NCBI GenBank assembly: GCA_965243805.1
Contig: OZ251577.1
Coordinates: forward strand, 930,001-994,000
Length of the DNA: 64,000 bases
From: CATQHQ01 sp965243805
GTDB lineage: Bacteria > Gemmatimonadota > Gemmatimonadetes > Longimicrobiales > Gaopeijiaceae
Direction: 5' to 3'
Within the stretch, counting starts at the first letter, position 1; each line of letters begins with the position of its first letter. This document shows, piece by piece, positions 49,373 to 56,994 of this stretch. Position numbers and translations under genes: made by a program. The notes beneath the pieces were generated by a model. The model made no database searches and had not been told where the DNA came from. It saw nothing but the letters and a program-made list of their open reading frames with translations.

Positions 49373-50383
49373 TCAAGTCGGCGTTGCGGGAGCGGGTGGA
49401 CGGCGACGTGGTAGAACGGAAGCGAGCGCTGCGCGCCAGGGGAATGCGGATCGTCGTCGCCGTCGGGTAGGCTTGGCGCGGGCCACGGCCAACCCCGCCA
49501 GAACGACGGCGGTTCCGCCCAGTTGACCGGCCGTCGGCGTCTCGCCCAGCCACAGCCACGCCACCACGAAGGTGACCACCGGGATGAAGTTGGCGTAGAT
49601 CGCCGTGCGGCTCTGGCCGATCGCTCCCACAGCGCGGTACCACACGAAGTAGCCGACGCCGACGGTGAGGACGCCGGAGTAGGTCAGGGCGGCCCAGGCG
49701 CCCCACGACACCGAGCCCAACTCGCCCTGCAACATGGACGGGACGCCCGCCGCGAAGATGAACGGGGCTGCTGCCCAGAGGGTCCAGCCCGTCACTTCCA
49801 GTGCGCCGTGGCGCTGGATGCTGCGCCCGATCAGCACGGTGTAGAGCGCCCACAGGAAGACCGCGCCCAGCACCACTAGATCGCCCCGCAGGGTGGCGCC
49901 CAGGCTGCCCGACGAGGCGTCGGAGCCGAGGAGCACGATCGTGCCGGCCAGCGTGATCAGCGCACCGGAGAGGACGCGAACGCTGAACCGCTCCGCGCCC
50001 AGCAGCGCCGAGAGGCACACCACCCACACGGGCGTGGTCGCCATGATCAGCGCGGCGTTGCCCGATTGAGTCCAGGAGAGCCCGTAGACGAAGGACGTCT
50101 GGTAGGCGAAGTGGCCCACCACGCCCAACGTCAGGACGCTGGGCCAGTCGCGGCGTCGAGGGATCAGTCGCCTTCCTTGGGCGCGCAGCAGGACAGCCAC
50201 GACGAGAGCCGCCATCGGGAAGCGGATCGCGTTGACCGCCAGCGGTCCCATCTCGCGGAGGGCGAGCTTGAGGACGGGGAAGTTGAGTCCCCAGACGACG
50301 GCGGTGAGGAGCAGGCTCGCGTCCACGGCCAGGTCGCGGCTGGGTGGAGCGGGGCCACTGGGAGTTGTGCGGATCTTCGACAT
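49373..50383 (-). CDS. DMT/EamA-family transporter 1
   Basis: 336 residues and ten predicted helices from two EamA repeats. First repeat: LLLTAVVWGLNFPVLKLAL, AIRFPMAALVVAVLL, GNAALIMATTPVWVVCLSAL. Second: VLGAVFLWALYTVLIG, SGVLTVGVGYFVWYRAVGAI, FIPVVTFVVAWLWLGE. This is the drug/metabolite exporter superfamily; solutes vary from amino acids to metabolites and cannot be predicted. The C-terminal 35 residues are Arg/Pro-rich and cytoplasmic. Start ATG 50383 has a GAGGA box. It is 68 bases downstream of a clear paralogue. Confidence 0.9.
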   Translation of the reverse strand: MSKIRTTPSGPAPPSRDLAVDASLLLTAVVWGLNFPVLKLALREMGPLAVNAIRFPMAALVVAVLLRAQGRRLIPRRRDWPSVLTLGVVGHFAYQTSFVYGLSWTQSGNAALIMATTPVWVVCLSALLGAERFSVRVLSGALITLAGTIVLLGSDASSGSLGATLRGDLVVLGAVFLWALYTVLIGRSIQRHGALEVTGWTLWAAAPFIFAAGVPSMLQGELGSVSWGAWAALTYSGVLTVGVGYFVWYRAVGAIGQSRTAIYANFIPVVTFVVAWLWLGETPTAGQLGGTAVVLAGLAVARAKPTRRRRRSAFPWRAALASVLPRRRPPAPATPT

Positions 50384-50451
50384 GCGGGTGGTCCTCGATC
50401 TATCGGGGGTTCCAGCGGAGAACGATGATCTACGCCGGAGGACGTTCGGTA

Positions 50452-51429
50452 TTACCGACCCCGTTTCGCGCGTCGTCCGGGCGGTCCCGCAGGCGCCCGT
50501 CGAGCCACCACCAATCCGCCGAGGATGACCGCGGTTCCGGCGATCTGAAGCGCGGTCGGCACTTCGCCCAGCCACGGCCAAGCCACCAGCATCGCCACCA
50601 CCGGCACCAGGTTCTGGTAGACGCCGGTGCGGCTCTGTCCCACCACGCCCACCGCCCGGTACCAGAGGAGGTACGCGACGGCCACGGCCATCACGCCCGA
50701 GTAGAACGACGCCGCCCAGACGCCCAGGCTGATCTCGCCGAACCCGACCCGCAGTAGGTCCGGCAGCCCCGCCAGGAAGAGGACGGGCGCGCCCGCCCAC
50801 AGCGCCCAGGCCGTGACCTCCAGCGCTCCGTGACGCATGATCGGCGCGCGTCCGATCACGGTGTAGAACGCCCAGGTGACGGCGGCGCCCACCATCAGCA
50901 GGTCGCCCCACAGGTTGCCGCCGAACTCGTTGGAGCCGCCCGACACGAGCAGGACCATCCCGGCCAGCGTGATCAGCGATCCCGTGAACGCCGTGCGGTT
51001 GAAAGGCTCCTTCCCCATCGCCGCCGAGAGGAAGATGATCCAGACGGGGGCGGTGGAGAGCAGGAGCGCGGCGTTGCCGGTCAGGGTCAGGTCAAGGGAA
51101 TAGATGAATAGGAACTGAAAGGCGACGTGACCCACAAAGCCCAGCAGGACTACGGTGCCCCACTCCCGTCGCTGCGGCACGAGCCGGCGCCCTTGCAGGC
51201 GCAGGAGGAGCGTCAACGTCGCGGCCGCCAACGGAAAGCGGAGGGCGTTCGCCCCCAGAGGCGACACTTCGGCGATGGCGACCTTCATGACCGGGAAGTT
51301 GAGGCCCCAGATGAGGGCGATCAGTACAAGGCCGGCGTCGACGCGAAGGCGGGTTCTGCGATCGATGTCGGGCGACGGGCCGGTGCCGGCTGCTCCCGGT
51401 GGTCCGGCGTCAGGGGGTGTTCGGGCCAA
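50452..51429 (-). CDS. DMT/EamA-family transporter 2
   Basis: 325 residues and about half identical to the neighbour at 49373 in the helices (LIALIWGLNFPVMKVAI, ALRFPLAAATLTLLL, GNAALLLSTAPVWIIFLSA, MAVAVAYLLWYRAVGVVGQS). The two probably arose by tandem duplication and may have different substrates. The start is a TTG at 51429, overlapping the end of the serine hydrolase-VanX gene by 20 bases. A later start is possible but would trim the cytoplasmic Arg-rich leader. The three genes 53851 to 49373 run in one direction and may be co-transcribed. Confidence 0.88.
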   Translation of the reverse strand: MARTPPDAGPPGAAGTGPSPDIDRRTRLRVDAGLVLIALIWGLNFPVMKVAIAEVSPLGANALRFPLAAATLTLLLRLQGRRLVPQRREWGTVVLLGFVGHVAFQFLFIYSLDLTLTGNAALLLSTAPVWIIFLSAAMGKEPFNRTAFTGSLITLAGMVLLVSGGSNEFGGNLWGDLLMVGAAVTWAFYTVIGRAPIMRHGALEVTAWALWAGAPVLFLAGLPDLLRVGFGEISLGVWAASFYSGVMAVAVAYLLWYRAVGVVGQSRTGVYQNLVPVVAMLVAWPWLGEVPTALQIAGTAVILGGLVVARRAPAGPPGRRAKRGR

Positions 51430-53851
51430 GCTGGTCGAAGGTGGCGTTCTGGAGGGCGTATTCGCGCCAGTCGTCGTGGTCGAAGTGCCACCACTCGGCT
51501 TCGTAGACGGTGAAGCCTTCCGCCTCCATTGTCGATCGCAGCAACTCCCGCAACCAGCGTTGGCGCGAGGTTCCGCCGGGGTAGTTGGGGAAGGAGCGGG
51601 GCGAGAACTCGTCGTACGTGCCGATCATATTGGCGGGCTCGCCGGTGGTCAGGTCGTACAGGTTCAGGTCGATTGCCGAGCCTCGGTTGTGGCGCGAGCC
51701 GTTGGCCGGGTTCGCGACGAAGAGCTTCTGCGACTCGGGCGTCGCGTCCCAGAACATCTTGGTGACGTACCAGGGACGGTAGCCGTCGTGCAGGAGCAGG
51801 CCGTAGCCGTGCTGGGCCAGCGCTCGGTGGGCTCGGACGACGGCTTCCGCGGCGGGTCGTTGCAGGAAGACGCGGGGTTCGTCGTAGAAGACCGACGACA
51901 TGAAGTTGTTGGTCGTGGCGTAGCGCACGTCAAGGCGGATGCCGGGCTCCAGGGTGGTCGGCTCCACCAGCTCCGGGTCGCGGAAGGAGCCAGGCTCGGC
52001 CGGGGGAGAGGCCGCCAGCGCTTCAGTGCGGAGTTCGGCGACTGGGCGGACGGGTTCGATCCGGAAGGTGCCTCCGGCCTCGGTGCCCACGCTCCGTCGC
52101 GGGAAGACGACCGACGCGGCCTCCACAGAGGTTGCGCGACCGTCGGCGTTGCGGGAGAAGACGAGGCGCTCGCCGTGGTAGAGTCCCCAGTCGGGGAAGG
52201 CGAATACGTCGGGCGTGGTCTCGTCCAGCGGGTACAGGAAGAACCACTCGATGAGGGCGTGGAGCTTGCCGTCCCGTTCGAGTATGTACAGGACGTTGTG
52301 GTCCCAACCGTACTCACCGGTCAGGCCGGTCCAGCGGTCGGGGGGCGGGGGCGGGAGGGTGCGGGGCGGCTGGCGGGGGAGGCGGGGGGGTGGGTCGGCG
52401 GCGTCGAGGGCGAGGAGGGCGACGACGGGTGCCGAGGAGTTGCCGACGGGCAGGTAGCGGTCGCCGAAGGCCAGCCGGTCGTCCACGATCAGCGTGTCGC
52501 CCCTTGTGCGGAGTGCCACCGTGGGGCCGCCGCGCAGGGGGGTAAGGAAGAGTGCGCCGTTGCGTTCGTCCAGCTCGACGGCGTTGTCGCCTGTGCCGTA
52601 GAGGCCCTCCAGCGCCAGGGCGGTGGCGGGGTCGACGGGGTCTGTGCCCTGCAATGGCTCGTTGGGCAGGGGCTCGCCGGCAGAGGCGGCCAGCATCAGT
52701 GCGAGCGCCGCGTCGGCTACCCTGCTGGAGAACGTGTTGGTGCCGTCCACCGCCGAGACGACAGCCACGCCCAGCTGCGCTTCGGGTAGGAAGGCAAGCT
52801 GGGTGGAGAAGCCGTAGATGGCGCCCCCGTGGCCCAGCCACCGCTGGCCGAAGCGCTCCCGCACGCCGAAGCCGAGGCCGTAGCCCTCGGTGGCACCGGG
52901 TTCGGCGAACTGGGGCTGCCACATCGACTCCAGCGTCTCTGGGGAGAGGATGCGGCCGTTCTCGCCATTGCCTCGCCCGAACATCGTCCCCATGAAGCGC
53001 GCCAAGTCCAGCACGGTGGAGTACATGCTGCCCGCCGGCGCCATTCCCAGCTCGAAGGTGGGCGCGTCGAAGAGGTCCCGGTCGAGACCCCACATGTAGG
53101 CGTGCGCCAGGTCATCCACCACTGCGGGATCAGGCGCGAATGCGCTGGTGGCCATCCCCAGCGGCTCCAGGACCGCGCTTTTGAGGTAGTCGGCGAAGGG
53201 TTCTTCGTGGATCGCTTCCAGCACGTAGCCGACCACGGCGATGCCGGCGTTGGAGTACTTGACCCGCGACCCGGGCTCGTAGACCAGGTCGGTCCCGTTC
53301 AAGCTGGCGACCGTCTCGGCCAGAGTGGTTCCCGTGTCGTCGAAGTAGTGTCCGGCCGGAGGTTCGCGGATCAGCCCGGAGCGGTGGGACATGAGCTGGC
53401 GCAAGGTGATCGGCGCGTCCCACGGGTTGTTGGGCGCGAAGCTCGGCAGGTAGTTCGTCACGGGCGCGTCGATCTCGACCTCGCCTCGCTCCGCCAGCTG
53501 CATGACGGCGATGTCGGTGAACAGCTTGGACACGGAGCCCACTCTGTACACGGTCTCGGCGTCGGCAGGGACTCCCGGCGCCTGCTCGCCGAACCCCGCG
53601 GCCCATGCGACTCCCTGGGCGTCCGTTATGGCTATGGACACGGCCCGCAGGTCCTTCTGCTCCCGCTCCCGCTCGATCATGGCCTGGAGGGCGGCGGCGA
53701 CCTGGGCGTACTCGGGGCGGGGTGCGACTTCGGCTTGGTAAGCGTCTGGCGCGCTGGAGCCCGCACGGGGACTTCCGGGGTCGCAGGCGGCCAGCGCGAA
53801 GACTGCGGCCAGCGCCAACCGGATGCTCGTTCGAGACAGTTCGATGGTCAT
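51410..53851 (-). CDS. Fusion of beta-lactamase-fold serine hydrolase and VanX-type D-Ala-D-Ala dipeptidase
   Basis: 813 residues. Lipobox LAAC (Cys23). Residues about 45-400 are a serine hydrolase: SVSK at 106-109, YSNAG later, and LGHGGAIYGF in the KTG position. A linker domain with a Pro-rich run (RLPRQPPRTLPPPPPDRW) follows. From about 620 the sequence is an M15D dipeptidase: VRYATTNNFMSSVFYDEPR, HDGYRPWYVTKMFW, the zinc motif SRHNRGSAIDLNL (His and Asp ligands), and EAEWWHFDHDDW with the catalytic Glu and third ligand His. Both halves can act on peptidoglycan-type D-Ala-D-Ala. Together they suggest a periplasmic enzyme that trims and then breaks down D-Ala dipeptides. ATG 53851 is the chosen start; 53869 is possible. 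Confidence 0.88.
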   Translation of the reverse strand: MTIELSRTSIRLALAAVFALAACDPGSPRAGSSAPDAYQAEVAPRPEYAQVAAALQAMIEREREQKDLRAVSIAITDAQGVAWAAGFGEQAPGVPADAETVYRVGSVSKLFTDIAVMQLAERGEVEIDAPVTNYLPSFAPNNPWDAPITLRQLMSHRSGLIREPPAGHYFDDTGTTLAETVASLNGTDLVYEPGSRVKYSNAGIAVVGYVLEAIHEEPFADYLKSAVLEPLGMATSAFAPDPAVVDDLAHAYMWGLDRDLFDAPTFELGMAPAGSMYSTVLDLARFMGTMFGRGNGENGRILSPETLESMWQPQFAEPGATEGYGLGFGVRERFGQRWLGHGGAIYGFSTQLAFLPEAQLGVAVVSAVDGTNTFSSRVADAALALMLAASAGEPLPNEPLQGTDPVDPATALALEGLYGTGDNAVELDERNGALFLTPLRGGPTVALRTRGDTLIVDDRLAFGDRYLPVGNSSAPVVALLALDAADPPPRLPRQPPRTLPPPPPDRWTGLTGEYGWDHNVLYILERDGKLHALIEWFFLYPLDETTPDVFAFPDWGLYHGERLVFSRNADGRATSVEAASVVFPRRSVGTEAGGTFRIEPVRPVAELRTEALAASPPAEPGSFRDPELVEPTTLEPGIRLDVRYATTNNFMSSVFYDEPRVFLQRPAAEAVVRAHRALAQHGYGLLLHDGYRPWYVTKMFWDATPESQKLFVANPANGSRHNRGSAIDLNLYDLTTGEPANMIGTYDEFSPRSFPNYPGGTSRQRWLRELLRSTMEAEGFTVYEAEWWHFDHDDWREYALQNATFDQLGPNTP

Positions 53852-53858
53852 CGGACGC

Positions 53859-55115
53859 CTACTCGACATGGACTGGATGCGGCAGGACCGCGTTTAGGAG
53901 GTAGCCCTTCGCGTTGTACTCCGCCTCCAGGGGTTGGCGGTTGCCGGCGACGTCGGTGGCTCGGGTGCGCAGGACGTGGTCCCCTGGTGTGGCCGTCCAC
54001 TCGAAGTCGAAGGGACACCAAGCGTGGGGGAGTGCTGCGGCGTCCACCGCAAGGTGCGCGGGCGCCCAATCGGAGTCGTCGGCGCTCCACTCGACCCGCT
54101 CCACCGGACCGTGGGGCGAATAGGCGAAGCCGCGAAGTCGCTGGGGGCCAGGCAATAGTTGAGCGGGACGGGGCAGCGCCAGGGTGCTCTTGACCCGGCC
54201 CGTCGTGATCGGTGCGCCCTCGGCGGGCGCGTGCTGGTCCGCGGGCCACTGCTCCCCCACCAGGACGTAGGAGGAAGTGTTGGCCCGCACCCAAACCTTC
54301 TCCGTCGCGACCTCGATCCGCCCGACCCACTTGACGCTGGACGAGCCCACCCATCCGGGAACCACCGCCCGCACCGGGAATCCGTGGTCCGGCGGCAACG
54401 GCTCTCCGTTCATATAGAGGGCGAGCATCGTCGTGGGGTCCAGCGCCTTCGACACGGGCATGGGCCGCTCCCATTCGCCGGCGTCCAATCCCACGATGTT
54501 CACGTCCACCGCGTCGTCCCTTACGCCCGCCAGCTCCAGCACGTCCGCCAGTGCTGGTCCGGTCCACTCGGCGCACCCGACCGCGCCCGTTCCCCACCGG
54601 CCCCCCGAGACAGTCCGCCCCGTGGCCTCCTCGAAGAAGCCGCGCCAGTTGCCAGCGCACTCGATGTACGCGATCAGCGTCCGGCTCGGTAGTGCTTGGA
54701 GGTCGTCCAGGTTCAGCCGCACCTCTTGGCTGACGCCCGGCCCTGTCACCGTGAGCGCGTACTCGTCGGGATTGATCTCCGGCGTCGGAGTGTGGTTGCG
54801 CACGAAGAAGAGGTCGTTCGGCGTGATCAGTCCGCGCACGTCCTCCAGCCGGGTCTCCAAGTTGGTGCCGCGGCGGATCAGGCCCGACGGGTCCTTCACC
54901 CAAGACGGCTGGCGGTCCGGCGGCTGGTCCGGCGGGTGGTCGCCCGTGGGGGTGCGGTCGCCCGTCTGGCCGACGGTGTTGTCCGCTGTGCGCTCGCCGG
55001 CGTTGGGGCCGCACGCAGCCAAGCCCACTCCGCTGGCCAAGGCGGCCAGGGCCTGTCGCCTGTCGATGGGTCTGCGGCGATGGGGGTTGGGGCTGCTGTG
55101 ATGGAGGTCGTTCAT
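53859..55115 (-). CDS. Sulfite-oxidase-like molybdopterin protein
   Basis: 418 residues. Start MNDLHHSSPNPHRRRPIDRR: a twin-arginine-like RRRPIDRRQALAALASG followed by a lipobox-like LAAC, consistent with Tat export. The catalytic domain has FFVRNHTPTPEINPDEYALT, the Mo-ligand Cys in IAYIECAGNWRGFF, and GCAEWTGPALADVLELAGV. The C-terminal Mo-co dimerisation domain includes VRAVVPGWVGSSSVKWVGRI and the late WTATPGDHVLRTRATDVAGN. The family oxidises sulfite (SorA/YedY-like) in the periplasm. No cytochrome partner is adjacent, although a cytochrome c lies at 3545. It ends 7 bases before the serine hydrolase-VanX gene, so the two may be one operon. Confidence 0.87.
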   Translation of the reverse strand: MNDLHHSSPNPHRRRPIDRRQALAALASGVGLAACGPNAGERTADNTVGQTGDRTPTGDHPPDQPPDRQPSWVKDPSGLIRRGTNLETRLEDVRGLITPNDLFFVRNHTPTPEINPDEYALTVTGPGVSQEVRLNLDDLQALPSRTLIAYIECAGNWRGFFEEATGRTVSGGRWGTGAVGCAEWTGPALADVLELAGVRDDAVDVNIVGLDAGEWERPMPVSKALDPTTMLALYMNGEPLPPDHGFPVRAVVPGWVGSSSVKWVGRIEVATEKVWVRANTSSYVLVGEQWPADQHAPAEGAPITTGRVKSTLALPRPAQLLPGPQRLRGFAYSPHGPVERVEWSADDSDWAPAHLAVDAAALPHAWCPFDFEWTATPGDHVLRTRATDVAGNRQPLEAEYNAKGYLLNAVLPHPVHVE

Positions 55116-55355
55116 GGGGAGGCGGGCGGAGAGACGGCGGGCGGAAGAGCTTCTTGCGGGCACTGGGCCGGGTCGGCCTCGGCGGGAGACGTCAAATTGG
55201 CGGGGATCGGGGGATTTCTGCAAGGTGGCGGGACGCAACTCCAGGGATTTCGGTAGGCGGTCGGGCTAGCGGGCCTTGCGAAGGATGTGGTCCTGGCCCA
55301 TCGTATCAGGTAGCGAGCCTGACGTCCTTCATACGGTCCCAGATCAAGTCCGCCC

Positions 55356-55772
55356 ATGCACTCAATGACAGACCCGGATACAGGACAGCAGTTCAGCTTG
55401 GCCTTGGGCGATCCCGGCCTTGCCACAGACACCAGTTCCGTCCAGCTAAGCCCGGCGGTCGCACGGCTCGTGGCTGACAGCGTAGAAGACCTCGTCGCCG
55501 AGGTGCTGTCGGGCAAGATACGCCACAGGCCACCTGAGTACTGGAGCGGAGCTTTCCTCCAGGACGTGTTGCGAATCGCCGCAGAGGAAGAGGTGGAGCT
55601 TACCGAAGAAGACTGCATCCAGTTGTTGAACGAGGCGGCCGCACTCGAGGTGTCGTTGCGGACTGCCGAACACATCCATGGCTCCCTAGACACATTGCTG
55701 GGAAGCGGTCTTGGCCCGGAAGCAACTTTCACGTTCCGAACGGCAGGATTCCTTGACCAGGGGGCACCGTGA
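55356..55772 (+). CDS. Hypothetical protein, first of a two-gene pair
   Basis: 138 residues, acidic and mostly helical, not recognised. Visible features: SVQLSPAVARLVADSVEDLV, then IRHRPPEYWSGAFLQDVLRI, then LTEEDCIQLLNEAAALEV. No signal peptide or membrane helix. The stop overlaps the GTG start of the following gene by four bases, so the two are coupled. Start may be ATG 55356 or 55365. Confidence 0.65.
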   Translation: MHSMTDPDTGQQFSLALGDPGLATDTSSVQLSPAVARLVADSVEDLVAEVLSGKIRHRPPEYWSGAFLQDVLRIAAEEEVELTEEDCIQLLNEAAALEVSLRTAEHIHGSLDTLLGSGLGPEATFTFRTAGFLDQGAP

Positions 55773-56188
55773 AGAAGCCAGTAGGTCCCGAGCATGAATC
55801 TGGAGCTAGCCGGGATCAATCTGGAGGCGAAGAAGTGTCTCCCGACTCGTCACGCGAGATGCCCACCAACATGATGCAGTTTTTTGCCGCCCGGATGGAG
55901 CGTTCTTCGCCTCATGCAAAAATCGCAGAACACGTAACACCAGGACATATCGACAAGAGTCTCGACATTGCAGACAAGCAGAACGAGCGAGTCGCCGTAG
56001 ATCGCAGCGAGACCCGTACGTTTCAGTTTCGCTTAGTTGTCGTTGCTGCCGTGTTTATTCTTGCTCTAGTATCGATCTTGGTCTTTTCCGACAACGCTGC
56101 TCTTATGCAGAACTTGATTGAGTGGATGGCGGTCGGAGGCATGGGATGGGCGGGCGGATACGGCTGGGCAAAGCGCCGCGCGGGCTAA
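55769..56188 (+). CDS. Small membrane protein, second of the pair
   Basis: 139 residues from GTG 55769. A hydrophilic N-terminal half (residues 1-83) with HVTPGHIDKSLDIADKQNER leads to one or two transmembrane segments: FQFRLVVVAAVFILALVSILVF and LIEWMAVGGMGWAGGYGW. It resembles DUF2335-type membrane proteins in layout, with a helical cytoplasmic stretch before paired membrane helices, but I am not sure of the family. The coupled upstream gene suggests a membrane-tethered complex. Confidence 0.65.
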   Translation: MKKPVGPEHESGASRDQSGGEEVSPDSSREMPTNMMQFFAARMERSSPHAKIAEHVTPGHIDKSLDIADKQNERVAVDRSETRTFQFRLVVVAAVFILALVSILVFSDNAALMQNLIEWMAVGGMGWAGGYGWAKRRAG

Positions 56189-56271
56189 AGCATCTCCCGA
56201 CCCCACGATTTGCGCAGGACCGACTGCCCGACCACTTTGCCGGAAGCGACCATCCAGCCGGAGGAGCCGTC

Positions 56272-56988
56272 ATGTCCGTTCGCCACTGCCGCCACCGCTC
56301 TCGCCCGAGCACCGTCCTCGCCGCCGTTGCCTTTCCGCTCTCCCTGGCGGCCCTCGCGGCCGTCCGACCAGCCGACGCCGAAGCTCAGCACGAGCGTCGC
56401 TATGCCACCTTGGGCGCTCCTCGCCACGTCCAGTCGGTGGTGCCCCGGATCGGGCCGCCCGGCACCGAGGTGGAGGTCTACACCGAGAACCTGCCGCCGC
56501 AGGCCAAGATATGGGTCGGCGTGGGGGCGATGCGATCTGGCTTCGAGGCGCGGGCCGAGGGCCGGCAGGAGATGTGGGGCGAAGTCTCCGCCACCGTCAG
56601 CATTCCCCGGTACGCGACGTGGGACCGACCCCTGGTCGTCATCATCTTCAATGGCGTGTTCAGCCCAATCGCCTATTCGGACCCCTTCCACGTCACCACT
56701 GCGGAAGGCCGGGTCCAGCGAACCGGCCAGATCGTGGGGAGGGCGGTGGCGGCTGAGGCCCGCGAGGTCCTCGAGGTTGGCGAAGGAGCGGAGTGCGTCT
56801 TCCTCCGCGACAACGATGAATACATCTACGCGCTGTCTGGGGGCGGCGTGGAGGAGTTGGAGCCCGACGACCACGTGATCGTGGAAGGCCCTGTCGCCGA
56901 GTCCGGCCCCTGCGGCGGCTTGGACACGATCGCGGTGGAGCGTTGGGAGAGGACGAAAGACGCCACCAACCCAAGGACCCAGGAGTAA
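56272..56988 (+). CDS. Secreted protein of unknown function
   Basis: 238 residues. Signal peptide to about 37 (FPLSLAALAAVRPADAEAQ). An Ig-like/IPT-like start is visible: VQSVVPRIGPPGTEVEVYTE, then LPPQAKIWVGVGAM, VIIFNGVFSPIAYSDPFHVT, all typical of a TIG/IPT beta-sandwich. A second small domain includes GAECVFLRDNDEYIYALSG. A GAGGAG box precedes the ATG. It precedes the PPC-serine hydrolase gene by six bases on the same strand, so they are co-expressed and may work together outside the cell. Confidence 0.7.
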   Translation: MSVRHCRHRSRPSTVLAAVAFPLSLAALAAVRPADAEAQHERRYATLGAPRHVQSVVPRIGPPGTEVEVYTENLPPQAKIWVGVGAMRSGFEARAEGRQEMWGEVSATVSIPRYATWDRPLVVIIFNGVFSPIAYSDPFHVTTAEGRVQRTGQIVGRAVAAEAREVLEVGEGAECVFLRDNDEYIYALSGGGVEELEPDDHVIVEGPVAESGPCGGLDTIAVERWERTKDATNPRTQE

Positions 56989-56994
56989 TCCGCC

